From: Thalassobium sp. | Lineage (GTDB): Bacteria > Pseudomonadota > Gammaproteobacteria > Pseudomonadales > Oceanobacteraceae | Reading direction: 5' to 3' | Length of the DNA: 64,000 nucleotides | Assembly (NCBI GenBank): GCA_002733205.1 | Contig: NVUW01000007.1 | Span: forward strand, 62,001-126,000 | In this document: positions 11,377 through 21,000 of the stretch, piece after piece | How positions within the stretch are numbered: position 1 is the stretch's first letter | Layout of the letters: every line of letters begins with the position of its first letter | The notes under the pieces: model-generated | Seen by the model: only the letters and a program-made list of their open reading frames with translations | Databases searched by the model: none | Told to the model about the DNA's origin: nothing | Translations under genes and position numbers: made by a program

Positions 11377-11465
11377 ATGGTTGCGGTTTATCAGCGCAGC
11401 TATAAGCACATGGCCGGATAATGCTGATTTACCCTGGCGATATTACTCTGCTTTTATTCTGATTT

Positions 11466-11987
11466 TTATTTGGTGGCTAAAGCTTCCAGCTCTATAAAAT
11501 CATAAGCTTTACCATTCTGTGAAGTAATACGGATATAGCGGGTATCATGCTCGGCCATGGTGCAGCTCATGGTTGTAATGCTTGTGGTTAGATTGGTGCA
11601 GGCAATGCCGCCGGTTACAACACTGAGGTTGGAGGCGGTGTAGTTGCTGCCATTGGTGGACAGCTCAATCAGAATATCCGGATTACTGCCAATGGCAGCA
11701 CTTGCTGCCTGACGGGTCAGTTTGATTTTTTTAATCTTTTCTACGCTGCCAAAATCGACCACGATTTTCTGACCCGATGCACTGGTCCAATAGGTGTTGT
11801 TGTTATCATCAATCAGGTTGTTGGCATCGCTGCTGTTATGGCTGCTGCTGGCGCTGGCTCCGCGCGAGAGCAGGGCAACATTGGTATCGGACTTCAGTCC
11901 CGGAATGCTGCTGCTGTCGCTGCTGCTTCCACCACAGGCGCTGAGAACAAATGCCAATGCAGCGATAAGGGATAGTGCTGGTTTCAT
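11466..11987 (-). CDS. Lipoprotein with an F5/8 type C (discoidin-like) domain
   Basis: The 173-residue precursor starts MKPALSLIAALAFVLSAC, a lipoprotein signal with cleavage before Cys18, followed by a serine-rich linker. The rest resembles a discoidin/F5-8C carbohydrate-binding fold: SSSHNSSDANNLIDDNNNTYWTS, then VVDFGSVEKIKKIKLTRQ and DTRYIRITSQNGKAYDFIELEAL, the usual beginning, middle and end of such domains. These modules bind sugars or cell surfaces, so this is probably a surface or periplasmic binding lipoprotein. There is no attached catalytic domain. It appears monocistronic. Confidence 0.78.
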   Translation of the reverse strand: MKPALSLIAALAFVLSACGGSSSDSSSIPGLKSDTNVALLSRGASASSSHNSSDANNLIDDNNNTYWTSASGQKIVVDFGSVEKIKKIKLTRQAASAAIGSNPDILIELSTNGSNYTASNLSVVTGGIACTNLTTSITTMSCTMAEHDTRYIRITSQNGKAYDFIELEALATK

Positions 11988-12090
11988 AATATTGCCTGTC
12001 GTGAAGATAATGGTTGCTGATTATAAAGTTCTGCTGATTTTATGATCAATAATTAAGAAGGTGTCTGATGTAGAAAGGCGGGGATTGTCT

Positions 12091-12124
12091 ATAAAAAAAC
12101 CGGGTTTTTGCCCGGTTTTTTATT
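12091..12124. terminator. Terminator, duplicated copy
   Basis: Stem AACCGGG / CCCGGTT (12098-12117) with A-runs and T-runs on both sides. It is the same hairpin as the one at 12349-12382 and now stands alone beyond the kinase tail copy. Confidence 0.85.
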
Positions 12125-12244
12125 CTGTAAATCAGGTTGTGTAAATCAGGCTTTAGGCACCGCTGTCGTTATGTTCTGCCGGCAGTGGAAAACGCACCAC
12201 CAGATAAAACCTTTCGTAATCGTCTGACCAGTCGATATGGCCAT
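12091..12244 (-). pseudogene. Duplicated 3' end of the adjacent histidine kinase gene plus its terminator
   Basis: Bases 12091-12244 repeat 12349-12502 with about six mismatches by eye. The copied block holds a complete terminator (AACCGGG / CCCGGTT) and the last 30 or so codons of the kinase gene. Read in the kinase frame, the copy still gives DWSDDYERFYLVV against DWPDDAEGFYLVV and then the same PAEHNDSGA end. Homology stops exactly where a palindromic element begins at 12244. This is a gene remnant with no start. Confidence 0.85.
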
Positions 12245-12348
12245 TGTATCGTTCCGGGGCTGGGTTTTGCTCTCACCTGGCTCCCACGCTCTGCGTGGTA
12301 GCCTTTGCTGGCACAGTTGCATTCCCACGCAGAGCGTAGGAACGAGAA
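12244..12348. repeat. Small palindromic element (REP/MITE-like), about 105 bp
   Basis: The element starts TTGTATCGTTCCGGGGC and ends GCGTAGGAACGAGAA, with short terminal inverted repeats TCGTTCC / GGAACGA. Inside are two perfect 13-base inverted arms, ACGCTCTGCGTGG (12286-12298) and CCACGCAGAGCGT (12325-12337), each itself partly palindromic. Its first 30 bases recur with one mismatch at 50561-50590. The head-to-head palindrome layout resembles REP/BIME elements. There is no coding capacity, so mobilisation would need outside enzymes. Confidence 0.75.
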
Positions 12349-12382
12349 ATAAAAAAACCGGGTTTTTGCCCGGTTTTTTATT
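12349..12382. terminator. Terminator of the histidine kinase operon
   Basis: Stem AACCGGG / CCCGGTT (12356-12375) is followed on the minus strand by a run of seven T. It lies 30-60 bases after the kinase stop codon. Confidence 0.9.
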
Positions 12383-12410
12383 ATGTGAATCAGGTTGTGT
12401 AAATCAGGCT

Positions 12411-14840
12411 TTAGGCACCGCTGTCGTTATGTTCTGCCGGCAGTGGAAAACGCACCACCAGATAAAACCCTTCGGCATCGTCTGGCCAGTCGATATGGCC
12501 ATGCAACAGTTCGGTGAGCAGATTATAGGTCTGATACAGCCCCAGACCTTTGCTGCGCGCTGAGGAACGCTGGGTGGTATAGAACGGCATAAAGATGGCT
12601 TCGCGTTGTTCGGCGTCGATGCCTTTACCATTATCCTGATAATGCAGTTCCAGTTGTTCGCTACGTTCGCGTAAATCAACGCTGATCTGCAGTTTGCCTT
12701 CGGCTTCCTGTTCCTGGTTGTGTACGCAGGAGTTATCAACCAGCTGATTGAGAATGATGTCGAGGGCTTCCGGGTAGGTTTGCCATTCGGTCAGGTAGCT
12801 GTGAATGCCGGTGCGCAGTTTTACCTGCGGGTGTTGCTGGCTGTTGCTGTTACGCCATTGTTCCAGCCATGGACGCAGCTCAATGATTTCGCTGGCGTAC
12901 TGGTTTTCCAGTACCACCGCGTTTTTCATCAGTTGGTTAAGGCTGTTAAGGCGCTCAATACCGTCATGAATATGCACGAGACCTTGCTGCAGTTGTTGCT
13001 GAGCTTCTTCGGCACTCCAGTCGTCATTGTGTTCGTTTAGAAAGCTTTCGGCCAGACGGATATTACCCAGCGGGGTATTCATTTCATGGGCAATGCCCAT
13101 CACCAGCTGGCGCAGTGCGAGGGTCTTTTCTTTTTGCAGGTGCATCAGCTCCTGCTCCTGCTGATACTGCTCGGTGACGTTCTGACCGGAGCCAATCCAG
13201 GCGGCGCGTTCGCCCGGTGCGCGCTTACGAATGGTCAGCGATACTATGAGACGTTCGCCGGTTAGCGGTTGCAGAATGGGGACGACAAAGGCCTGAACCC
13301 GGCCACTGTCGCGCAGTTTGCGCCACAGCTCCCGGCGCTTGGCGGGTTCGGCAATGAGGCTGTCAAAGCTGGGATTATCGTTGCTGAAATGGGTCTGCTC
13401 GCTGTAACCGAGCATGCTGCGCCAGGCTGGGTTGGTTTTCAGGAAGAAACCTTCTTCGTCCAGCTGGAACTTGCCGGTCAGTGAGTTTTGGTAGAGATCT
13501 TCGTAATCGCGTAAATACTGGATCGCATCTTCCTGACTTTTGAGCATGGCCTTGCGCGATTCCAGCTGGTCTTTTTGCAGACGCATAATCCGTTCTCCCA
13601 GCGCCAGTGACAGCAGAATAACTTCCATAAAGGAGCCAATCTGATAGGCGTACAGGGTGAAAGTATTGGTTGGTATCAGACCGAGACTGCGGGCGTTGGC
13701 CAGAATCAGTCCGGCAATCAGCATTACCCAGGCAATGGTAAAGAAGCGCGCGGCGGATTCGCCGCCAATCCAGACGCGGATACTGACAATAAGAGCTGAG
13801 GCGGTAATTAACATGCTGAGCAGGTTGTTGATCGGCACCATCACTTCGTAGTGCAGCAGCGGAATCATCAGCAGGGTTACGAAAGTGATGGCGGTGTACA
13901 CCCGGAACAACCGGTAAGCCGCAGGGCTGTGTTGTTTCAGGCGCAGAAAATTAGGCACGAAGAAGCATAAAATCAGCTGGTTCAGGGAGAAGGCTAACAG
14001 GAAGGCGGTGTTATTAATGACTGGCATGTTGGGCCAGAAAAACTGAAACGCAGAGCCTTCGTAGGTCATATGGAACAGCAGGAACGACAGCACAAAAGCC
14101 GAGTAGTAAAAGTAACTGCGCTCACGGGTCGAGAAGAAAATAAACAGATTATAAAGACCCATCACCAGCATGGTGGCGTAGTAGCCGCCACGCAGAATAT
14201 TGTTCAGCAATAATTCGTTATGCAGCGTTTGGCCGTCCACCAGGCTGGCTGGCAGCTGGTACGTTCCATGGGTTTCTACCCGCAGTAATAAGAGATAATC
14301 GTGGCCTTTATCGGTGGGCAGGTGAATGATGGTATTCGGATGTGAGACATCCCGATTGATATCAAACGGCTGTAAATCCCCGGCCTGTTTGTGTACACAT
14401 TCGCCGCTGTTGTTGTACGGGCGCGGACACAGGTAAAGATCAACCTGATCAAGCAGGGAGTAACGGTTCCACAGGTACCAGTCGCTCAGGCTGCCGGTGC
14501 TGAGTGGCGTTTTCAGCCAGAACGCGGAGTTGCTGAAACCAAAGTTCAGGCTGGCAGATTCACTGTTTTGCCAGCCGTCCGTCAGCATGGCGGCATCGAC
14601 CGTCAGGCTGCGGTGCGGATCTTCCAGCCATTGGCTGTGCAGGCCAATGCTGAAATCGCCGGGGGTATTCAGGTGCAGAATGTTGCCGTCATGTACCACG
14701 CTCCGAGCTGCCGCCGGTTGTCCGGCCGGGAGCGGGTCAGCCACCGCCGGTAACATCCCCCAGATGAGTCCGCTGAATACCATCAGCAGTAACAGCAGGA
14801 GTGATAGGTGGCGGGATAAAACGCGTCTGGCGGTGGCCAT
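12411..14840 (-). CDS. Hybrid-sensor-like histidine kinase with 7TMR-DISM input and PAS domain
   Basis: This is a membrane sensor kinase of 809 residues. A signal-like helix is followed by a periplasmic 7TMR-DISM extracellular domain (about residues 40-210) and then seven membrane helices (about 220-420). A coiled linker and a PAS domain follow (about 455-570, with TNPAWRSMLGYSEQ and a PAC-like end). The dimerisation box is MGIAHEMNTPLGN with phospho-acceptor H585. The ATPase has N-box NQLVDNSCVHN, G1 DNGKGI and G2 SKGLGLYQ. DISM domains generally bind carbohydrate-like or other small ligands. No response regulator is adjacent. The start has CAGGA seven bases upstream. Its 3' end has been duplicated downstream. 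Confidence 0.9.
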   Translation of the reverse strand: MATARRVLSRHLSLLLLLLMVFSGLIWGMLPAVADPLPAGQPAAARSVVHDGNILHLNTPGDFSIGLHSQWLEDPHRSLTVDAAMLTDGWQNSESASLNFGFSNSAFWLKTPLSTGSLSDWYLWNRYSLLDQVDLYLCPRPYNNSGECVHKQAGDLQPFDINRDVSHPNTIIHLPTDKGHDYLLLLRVETHGTYQLPASLVDGQTLHNELLLNNILRGGYYATMLVMGLYNLFIFFSTRERSYFYYSAFVLSFLLFHMTYEGSAFQFFWPNMPVINNTAFLLAFSLNQLILCFFVPNFLRLKQHSPAAYRLFRVYTAITFVTLLMIPLLHYEVMVPINNLLSMLITASALIVSIRVWIGGESAARFFTIAWVMLIAGLILANARSLGLIPTNTFTLYAYQIGSFMEVILLSLALGERIMRLQKDQLESRKAMLKSQEDAIQYLRDYEDLYQNSLTGKFQLDEEGFFLKTNPAWRSMLGYSEQTHFSNDNPSFDSLIAEPAKRRELWRKLRDSGRVQAFVVPILQPLTGERLIVSLTIRKRAPGERAAWIGSGQNVTEQYQQEQELMHLQKEKTLALRQLVMGIAHEMNTPLGNIRLAESFLNEHNDDWSAEEAQQQLQQGLVHIHDGIERLNSLNQLMKNAVVLENQYASEIIELRPWLEQWRNSNSQQHPQVKLRTGIHSYLTEWQTYPEALDIILNQLVDNSCVHNQEQEAEGKLQISVDLRERSEQLELHYQDNGKGIDAEQREAIFMPFYTTQRSSARSKGLGLYQTYNLLTELLHGHIDWPDDAEGFYLVVRFPLPAEHNDSGA

Positions 14841-14882
14841 GGAATAATCCTGAAACTAATAAATGAGTGATTAAACGGGATC

Positions 14883-15404
14883 TTACTGGTTGTAGGCGAG
14901 CGCCAGCGTGAGCAGGGTCAACCAGCCGACCAATCCGGCAACAACGGCAGCCCAGTTAGGGCCAGAGAGTTCCGTATTCTGCGCAAAGAAATGCAGATGC
15001 TTATCATGAATCTGGTTAATGCTCTGGTTGGCCAGCAGGTTAGGCAGCAGCGTCATCAGATTGAGCAGAATCCCCCAGGGATGATCGGTGGCGAGCAGCC
15101 ATAACGGCACCAGTGTAAAAACCACAAACAGCAAATAAACACGCAATGGCGACCAGCGTGCCGGTACGTTTTCAATGCTGGCGCGCTGATGGATGCGACG
15201 ATAAAGATCGTACTGGTACACCACCGCCAGCAGGGTGCGCAGCAACGGATTAACCGCTTCACCACGGCGTTGCAGTTGCAGCCAGTTGCGGTAGGTCCAG
15301 AACAGGGCATAGAGGCCAAAGGTGACCAATGTCAGTTCGATCAGTTTTTCTGTGCCAACCTGAAAAAAGGTGGCTTTATGCTGTTGTTCCGGGTGGGGCT
15401 GCAT
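14883..15404 (-). CDS. Small integral membrane protein, function unknown
   Basis: About 173 residues with four hydrophobic segments: near the N-terminus (LIELTLVTFGLYALFWTYRNW), in the middle (VYLLFVVFTLVPLWLL and GILLNLMTLLPNLL) and at the C-terminus (WAAVVAGLVGWLTLLTLAL). The first resembles the DUF4234-like motif seen in small membrane proteins, but I would not name it. I chose ATG 15404 over a TTG at 15467 because a good -10 box (TATACT) lies between them. It is 43 bases upstream of the kinase gene and probably co-transcribed, which hints at a role linked to that sensor. Confidence 0.65.
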   Translation of the reverse strand: MQPHPEQQHKATFFQVGTEKLIELTLVTFGLYALFWTYRNWLQLQRRGEAVNPLLRTLLAVVYQYDLYRRIHQRASIENVPARWSPLRVYLLFVVFTLVPLWLLATDHPWGILLNLMTLLPNLLANQSINQIHDKHLHFFAQNTELSGPNWAAVVAGLVGWLTLLTLALAYNQ

Positions 15405-15606
15405 GGCGGCGGCGTCCTGAATGGGTGCATCCTGGGGTGTTACCGCGGCAGTATACCCCGCCTTCAAGCATGGGGAAATGCCGTTACCGGGCCGATGATG
15501 TCAGCGCTGGTGCGGGCTGGCGGAGGATATACTGCAGCGCTGGTCATTGGCGCAGCCTTTCAGTAATCTAGCCGGTCATTTCATTCGCCTTACAGATACA
15601 GTTTGT

Positions 15607-17100
15607 ATGTTTTTTGAACAGGAACGAGGGCAGTTTTTCCGCCCGTTGACCAGTAAGTACCGCGCCCAGGTGATGGAGTGTCTGCGCGAGTTGTATCAGC
15701 GATTGTACAGCTCCAGCAGCGCTGATTATGGTCAGGCGCTGGCGCGCGACACGCTGATTGAAATTTTTCAGGAAGCGCTGGTGCGTGCTCCCTTGTTGGC
15801 GGATGAAGGGCTGGCAGAGAGCGATGATGAAAGCGATGACAGCAGCGAAGGGCGTTTCCGCAACAGTCGTGACCATGCCGTCTGGGTGCTGAATCAACTG
15901 CTGGAATACGGCTGGATTGAAAAGCAGGTCGATGAAGCGACACTGCAAAGCACCTTTGCCTTTACCCGCTATGGTCGCCTGTTTACCGAGCCGTTTGTGG
16001 CGGAAAGCCGCAGCATGGCGCGTACCCGTCATCGCAATACGCGTAATACCCGCAATTCGCTTGAGTCGTTTCTCGAACGTGGCGATATTTACGACCTGCT
16101 GGATGCCTACGAATATTCCGAACGCATTATCAGCGACTTCACCGATGTGATCGCCGAGCTGGAAGAGCGTAAGCGCGATCTGGTGCGGGAAATGGAAGAC
16201 CAGTTATTGGTGCAGCGTGCCAGCGAAGCCTTTTTCGATTTTATGGAAAACCGCTTTCAGCCGGATTTATCGGTGCGTTTATCCGCCGATAACGTGGAAA
16301 AACACCGTGACCAGATCAGCCAGTTAATTAACGGCATCCGCAAACGCGATAAAACCTTTAAGGCCAATGCCGAACGTCGTCTGCGCGAATTGTTGCCCGA
16401 CATCGCCCAGGACGGACAATCGGTGCTGTGGACCATTCTGGATGGTATTGAAATGCGCCTGCGCAATGCCTCCGATATTATGCTGCCGGCGCTGCGCAAA
16501 GCGCTGCAAAGCTTTACCAAGCGCGCCGATATTATTATCCGCCAGATGAGCTACCTGGCATCGCAACAACACAACGATGTTCTTGCCGTCTGCAAACGTC
16601 TGGTTGCCATGACGGAAACACAACAGAACGCCTTGCTGGATAAAGCCGCCGATCGTATGGCAGTTCCACAGGTTGCCCTGGTTGATCCGGGGCAGGTGCG
16701 TCTGGCTGCACCGCGTCAGCGCCGTATGATTGATGCCGCCGTAGATGATGGTCAGGGCGATTTTGATATGGACGCGCGCAAAGATATTTATATTCAGCAA
16801 GTGCTGGATCAGGCATTTCTGGTCAATCAGCAGGCGCTGAAAAGCTACATGCAAAAACACCTCGGCAGTGGCCGCAAAGTGTCTACGCGGGAATTGCCGA
16901 TTGAAAACGCCAAAGATTTTCTCGCCGTTGCGCATGCCATTGGGCTGGGTGCGGCTGATGGTTTATCCAGCGAATTTGAATTCCGTATCGAATACGACGA
17001 GCAGTCCGACATTGAGCGTGCTGACGGTGCTGAAAACAGCGCCACGTATTTCCTGAAAAAAGACCACTTCACCTTCGAGCTGGTGCAGAAAGAGTTCTGA
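15607..17100 (+). CDS. mksF: Condensin kleisin subunit MksF (JetA-like)
   Basis: MksF is the kleisin-like subunit of the MksBEF SMC condensin, which bridges the ATPase heads and acts on chromosomal or plasmid DNA. The protein has 497 residues from ATG 15607. The N-terminus [29 protein letters not shown] matches what I know of MksF/JetA proteins, and the rest is mostly helical. An acidic patch ([12 protein letters not shown], about residues 74-85) follows the N-terminal winged-helix region. A TTG start at 15547 would add 20 residues but has no better ribosome site. It is the first gene of an mksF-mksE-mksB operon with a two-base gap to mksE. Confidence 0.88.
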   Translation: MFFEQERGQFFRPLTSKYRAQVMECLRELYQRLYSSSSADYGQALARDTLIEIFQEALVRAPLLADEGLAESDDESDDSSEGRFRNSRDHAVWVLNQLLEYGWIEKQVDEATLQSTFAFTRYGRLFTEPFVAESRSMARTRHRNTRNTRNSLESFLERGDIYDLLDAYEYSERIISDFTDVIAELEERKRDLVREMEDQLLVQRASEAFFDFMENRFQPDLSVRLSADNVEKHRDQISQLINGIRKRDKTFKANAERRLRELLPDIAQDGQSVLWTILDGIEMRLRNASDIMLPALRKALQSFTKRADIIIRQMSYLASQQHNDVLAVCKRLVAMTETQQNALLDKAADRMAVPQVALVDPGQVRLAAPRQRRMIDAAVDDGQGDFDMDARKDIYIQQVLDQAFLVNQQALKSYMQKHLGSGRKVSTRELPIENAKDFLAVAHAIGLGAADGLSSEFEFRIEYDEQSDIERADGAENSATYFLKKDHFTFELVQKEF

Positions 17101-17102
17101 AT

Positions 17103-18056
17103 ATGTTGCAGATCATTGATAAAGAGTTAGAAAAAGAAGGCCTCAGCCAGCGTGATTTTTCCGAATTACTGGTACGCCTGCTGGACTACGGTGTTGTTTG
17201 CCGTGACGAAAGCCAGATTGAGCAGCAGCTGTACGATCGCTACCTGCGCCTGGAGGAATTAATCGGTGATTATTTGTCGCTGCTGGGCATCCGCATTCAG
17301 CATGACCGCCGCTTTCAGTTTGTGCGTTTGTATCCGCCCGGTGCCCAGGTGCCCGGTATGGTTGATGATCCGCAGAATACCGGCGCACAGGCATTCCGCA
17401 GCCGCTTAAACCAAAACGAGGTGGCGTTGATTCTGGTATTACGTGCGCAGTATGACAAAGCGCTGCGCGAAGGCATGGTGGATGAGCAAGGCTGTGTCAT
17501 GGTATCGCTGGAAGCGCTCAGCATCGCCATGAAAAACCTGCTGAAACGAACCCTGCCGGAAAATCTGACCGAGCGTAAAGCCCTGTTCCGCCGCTTAAAG
17601 CAATTACGCCTGGTACAGATTGCCAACGAAGATACTTTAACCGATGGCGATATGTGGCTGCGTGTGCGGCCGATGATTATGAGTTATGTCTCTGATCAGG
17701 TGCTGTCGGAACTGATGGAAGACGAACAGCAAGGCGAGGGTGCTGAATCGCCGGCTACTTCTGATGCCGACAGCGCTGACACCGCTGACACAACCGAGAG
17801 TGCTGCGGCGGCTGAGGCTGAAGAATCAACGGAAGCTGCATCAACAGAAAACCGTACAGAAGAAACAGCAGACGCTGGCGGTGCGGACTCCGCAGTGCAG
17901 GATACTGATACCGATACCGAGCAAGAAACGCAGGAAGAGACTGATGTAAGCGTCGCAACAGAGCAGGCGGCCGAAGAACATAGCGCAGAAAATAAGGCCG
18001 CAGAACCGCAGGCAGCCGACCACACAAAACAACCGGCCAGTTTGTTTGGGGAATAA
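17103..18056 (+). CDS. mksE: Condensin accessory subunit MksE (JetB-like, DUF4194) with long acidic tail
   Basis: MksE is the small winged-helix (KITE-type) subunit that binds the MksF kleisin. Residues 1 to about 205 form the DUF4194-type domain, from [19 protein letters not shown] to [17 protein letters not shown]. The last 110 residues are very different: a low-complexity tail of Asp, Glu, Ala, Ser and Thr (for example [20 protein letters not shown]). Such a tail is strongly negative and probably disordered, and it makes the protein (317 residues) clearly longer than a typical MksE. The gene sits two bases after mksF and five before mksB. Confidence 0.87.
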   Translation: MLQIIDKELEKEGLSQRDFSELLVRLLDYGVVCRDESQIEQQLYDRYLRLEELIGDYLSLLGIRIQHDRRFQFVRLYPPGAQVPGMVDDPQNTGAQAFRSRLNQNEVALILVLRAQYDKALREGMVDEQGCVMVSLEALSIAMKNLLKRTLPENLTERKALFRRLKQLRLVQIANEDTLTDGDMWLRVRPMIMSYVSDQVLSELMEDEQQGEGAESPATSDADSADTADTTESAAAAEAEESTEAASTENRTEETADAGGADSAVQDTDTDTEQETQEETDVSVATEQAAEEHSAENKAAEPQAADHTKQPASLFGE

Positions 18057-18061
18057 TTGTC

Positions 18062-21000
18062 ATGTTTTTAAAGAAGTTTATTTACGTTAACTGGGGCAAT
18101 ATCCCGGCCACTGAATTTGAATTTGGTCCGATCAATTTGCTGTCCGGTGGTAACGGTTCCGGTAAAACCACCGCCGCTGATGCGATTCAGACCATTATGA
18201 CGGCGGCACACGATACGCTGTTCCACTATAACCCCGGCCAGGATGAAGCGACCCAGCGTGGCCGTGGCAAAAACGTCCGTACGCTGTCTTCTTACGTATT
18301 GGGTTGTGATGATGGCAGTTATGCCCGTCCGAACGGTGCCGTGGGTTATCTGGCGGCGGTGTTTCATCCGACCGTTGGTGCTGATGGTTCGGCTGGTGAA
18401 AGCGGCGAACCTTTTACCGCCATTATCGGTGTCAGTGCCTCCATTGACCGTGCTGGCAGTCAGCCGGTGGCGCGACAGAATGATCTGCAGTTTTATATCG
18501 TTACCGAACAACTGACGCTGTCCGATTTTTTGTACGATGACAAAGAAGGGCAGCGTAATGTGATCGAACTGAATAAACTGCCCGGACATCTGAAAGGCCG
18601 GATGGACGCCGGCAATATCGAAAAATACGATACCAAAAAGCAATATTTACGGCGTTTGTACGGTGCATTACGCGGTCGTCACGATGCGGTCAGTGAGCGC
18701 GAAGCGATGAACGCCGCGCGTACCTTCTCGCGTTTTATGGCTTATAAGCCGGTAAAAAGTATCAACGGTTTTGTTGCCAACGAAATTCTTGAAGCCAAAG
18801 ATCTGGGTGATGCCATCCGCAGCGTTTCTGATCTGATGAAAACCATTTACGCCATGGAATCCGATGCCAATACCCTGGCGGAAACCATTGCCATTCTGAG
18901 TAATACCAAAGGCGCCTCACAGCGCTATATCGATCAGTGGATTGACTACAACGTACTGGAATATACCGCGGCAAAGAGTCGCTATATTCATGACCAGCGC
19001 GCATATCTGGCGGCCAAAGAAAAACAGCAGGGTATTCGTGAACGTCTGCACAAAGCAGAAAAAGAACGCGAAACCTCTCAGGAACGGCGTAAACAACTGC
19101 GTGAGCAGTTAATCAGCATGGAAGCCCAGCGCCGTGGTATTGATGCGCTGCAGGATAAAGACGCCGCCGAGCAGGCGATTGCCAACGGTAAAAAACAATT
19201 GCAGCAGCAGGCTATTCCGCTGCTGGAGCAGGATCAGTTATTACAGGCATCGTTGCGCGCTACCGAACTGGTGTATGGCGCGCTGCAGAAAACCTCGATC
19301 GGGTTAGAAATTCCGACGCTGGGGCAAAAGAAAATCATCGATCAGGCCAAACAGGTGCTGGCGATTAAAGATCAGGGCGCGGTTGATTTCCGCAAGCTGC
19401 TGGGCAAAGACTGGGTTGATCTGTCGCCGCTGGAAGCGCACCTTGATGATGCGCAGCAACAGCAGATGCTGGTGAACCAGTGGCGCGAACGTTTCCATTC
19501 CACCGAGCTGGAAAGCAGCGGTATTTCCCTGCGCGATCAGATTGCCAAGCAGGTGGATCGCCGTGAGCAGAAATTGCAGCAGGTTCAGGGCCGTATGGCA
19601 CAGAAACAGGCCGACATCGACAGCTTAGAGTCGCGTCAGCTGAATTATCCGGGCTTTGTTCGTCAGGCACTGGAAGCCATCCGCCGGGAATGTCCGCAGG
19701 CCGATCCCCGCGTGCTGGCCGATTATGTGGAAATTACCGACCCGCAATGGCAAAGCGCCATTGAAGGCTATATTGGTGGTGCCCGTTTCAGCATTATCGT
19801 GGAGTCGGCTTTTGAAGCGGAAGCGGCGCATATTCTGCGCTCGATTCCCGGTGGCAGCCGGGCACGGGTTATTCAGGGCGAAAAAGCCAAAAAAGACGGC
19901 GAGCGTCTGAAATTATCGGGCCAGTCCATTATTCATTTAATGGAATTCGAACACGCTACGGCGCGTCATTACCTGGAAGCCAGTTATGGCTCGGTAGAGC
20001 AGGTGGCGGATGCACAGGCGTTGCGTATGACCCGTCGTGGTGTCACCAAAGACGGTCTGGGTTCCGGCGCTTATTCTGTTTACCGTTGTGATCTTGATGA
20101 TACCGAACTGGTGTTCGGTCTTGGTGCCCGTGAGCGCGCGCTGGCAGCGAAAAAAGCCGAACTGGATACATTGGTCGAGCAGGCGAATGAAGCGGCGTAC
20201 CAGCTGAAACAGGTCCAGCAATTGCTAGATGCGGTTAATTTGCTGCGCCACGTTACCTTTGCTGATCAGATGCAGCAGATGCTCGATACCCAGTATCAGA
20301 TGCAGCAGGCTGAGCAGGCACTGAGTAATGTTGATCTGTCTGACTTCTCCCAGCTTGAAGGTCAGTTTGATGCACTGAAAGAAAAAGCCGACGATCTCGA
20401 TGCGCAAATTAAAGAGCTTGATGGCGAATTGGGCCGTTTACAGCAGCAGCTGAACGACAGCGAAAAACAGTGCAAAAATCTGAGTGATCAGCAAGAGCAA
20501 ACCTCCGACGTCGCTGACAGCAAAGAAGAAGCGCTGCGTCATATTGTCAGCGTCTGGCCCGAGTTTGATACCGAAGCGCGACTGGCTGCTGCGGATAAAG
20601 AAGCGCAGGACAGCCCGGCTGAAGCGATTGAAAATCATCGTAAAAGCATCAGTCAGGAACTCAATTCCACCGCCTACGAAATTGAACGCAATATTGCCGA
20701 GCATAATCTGCGTTGCCAGACGATGGATGCCATTGTTTATACACCGGATTATCGTCAGGAACACAGCGTCGCTTTCTTCAAGAGCGTGTGTGGTCTGGAA
20801 CGTGAAGTCGAGCGGGTTTATAACCGTCTGAAAAATAATATTCTGGTGGAAAAACAAGACAAGCTGGTACAGCTGCGCGAAAGCTTTAACAACGCCTTCG
20901 TAACCAACCTGTGTCACTCCATTTATCAGGCGATTAATGACGGCAAGCGCATCCTTGAAGACCTGAATAAAGAACTGGCACACCATCAGTTTGGTGCCGA

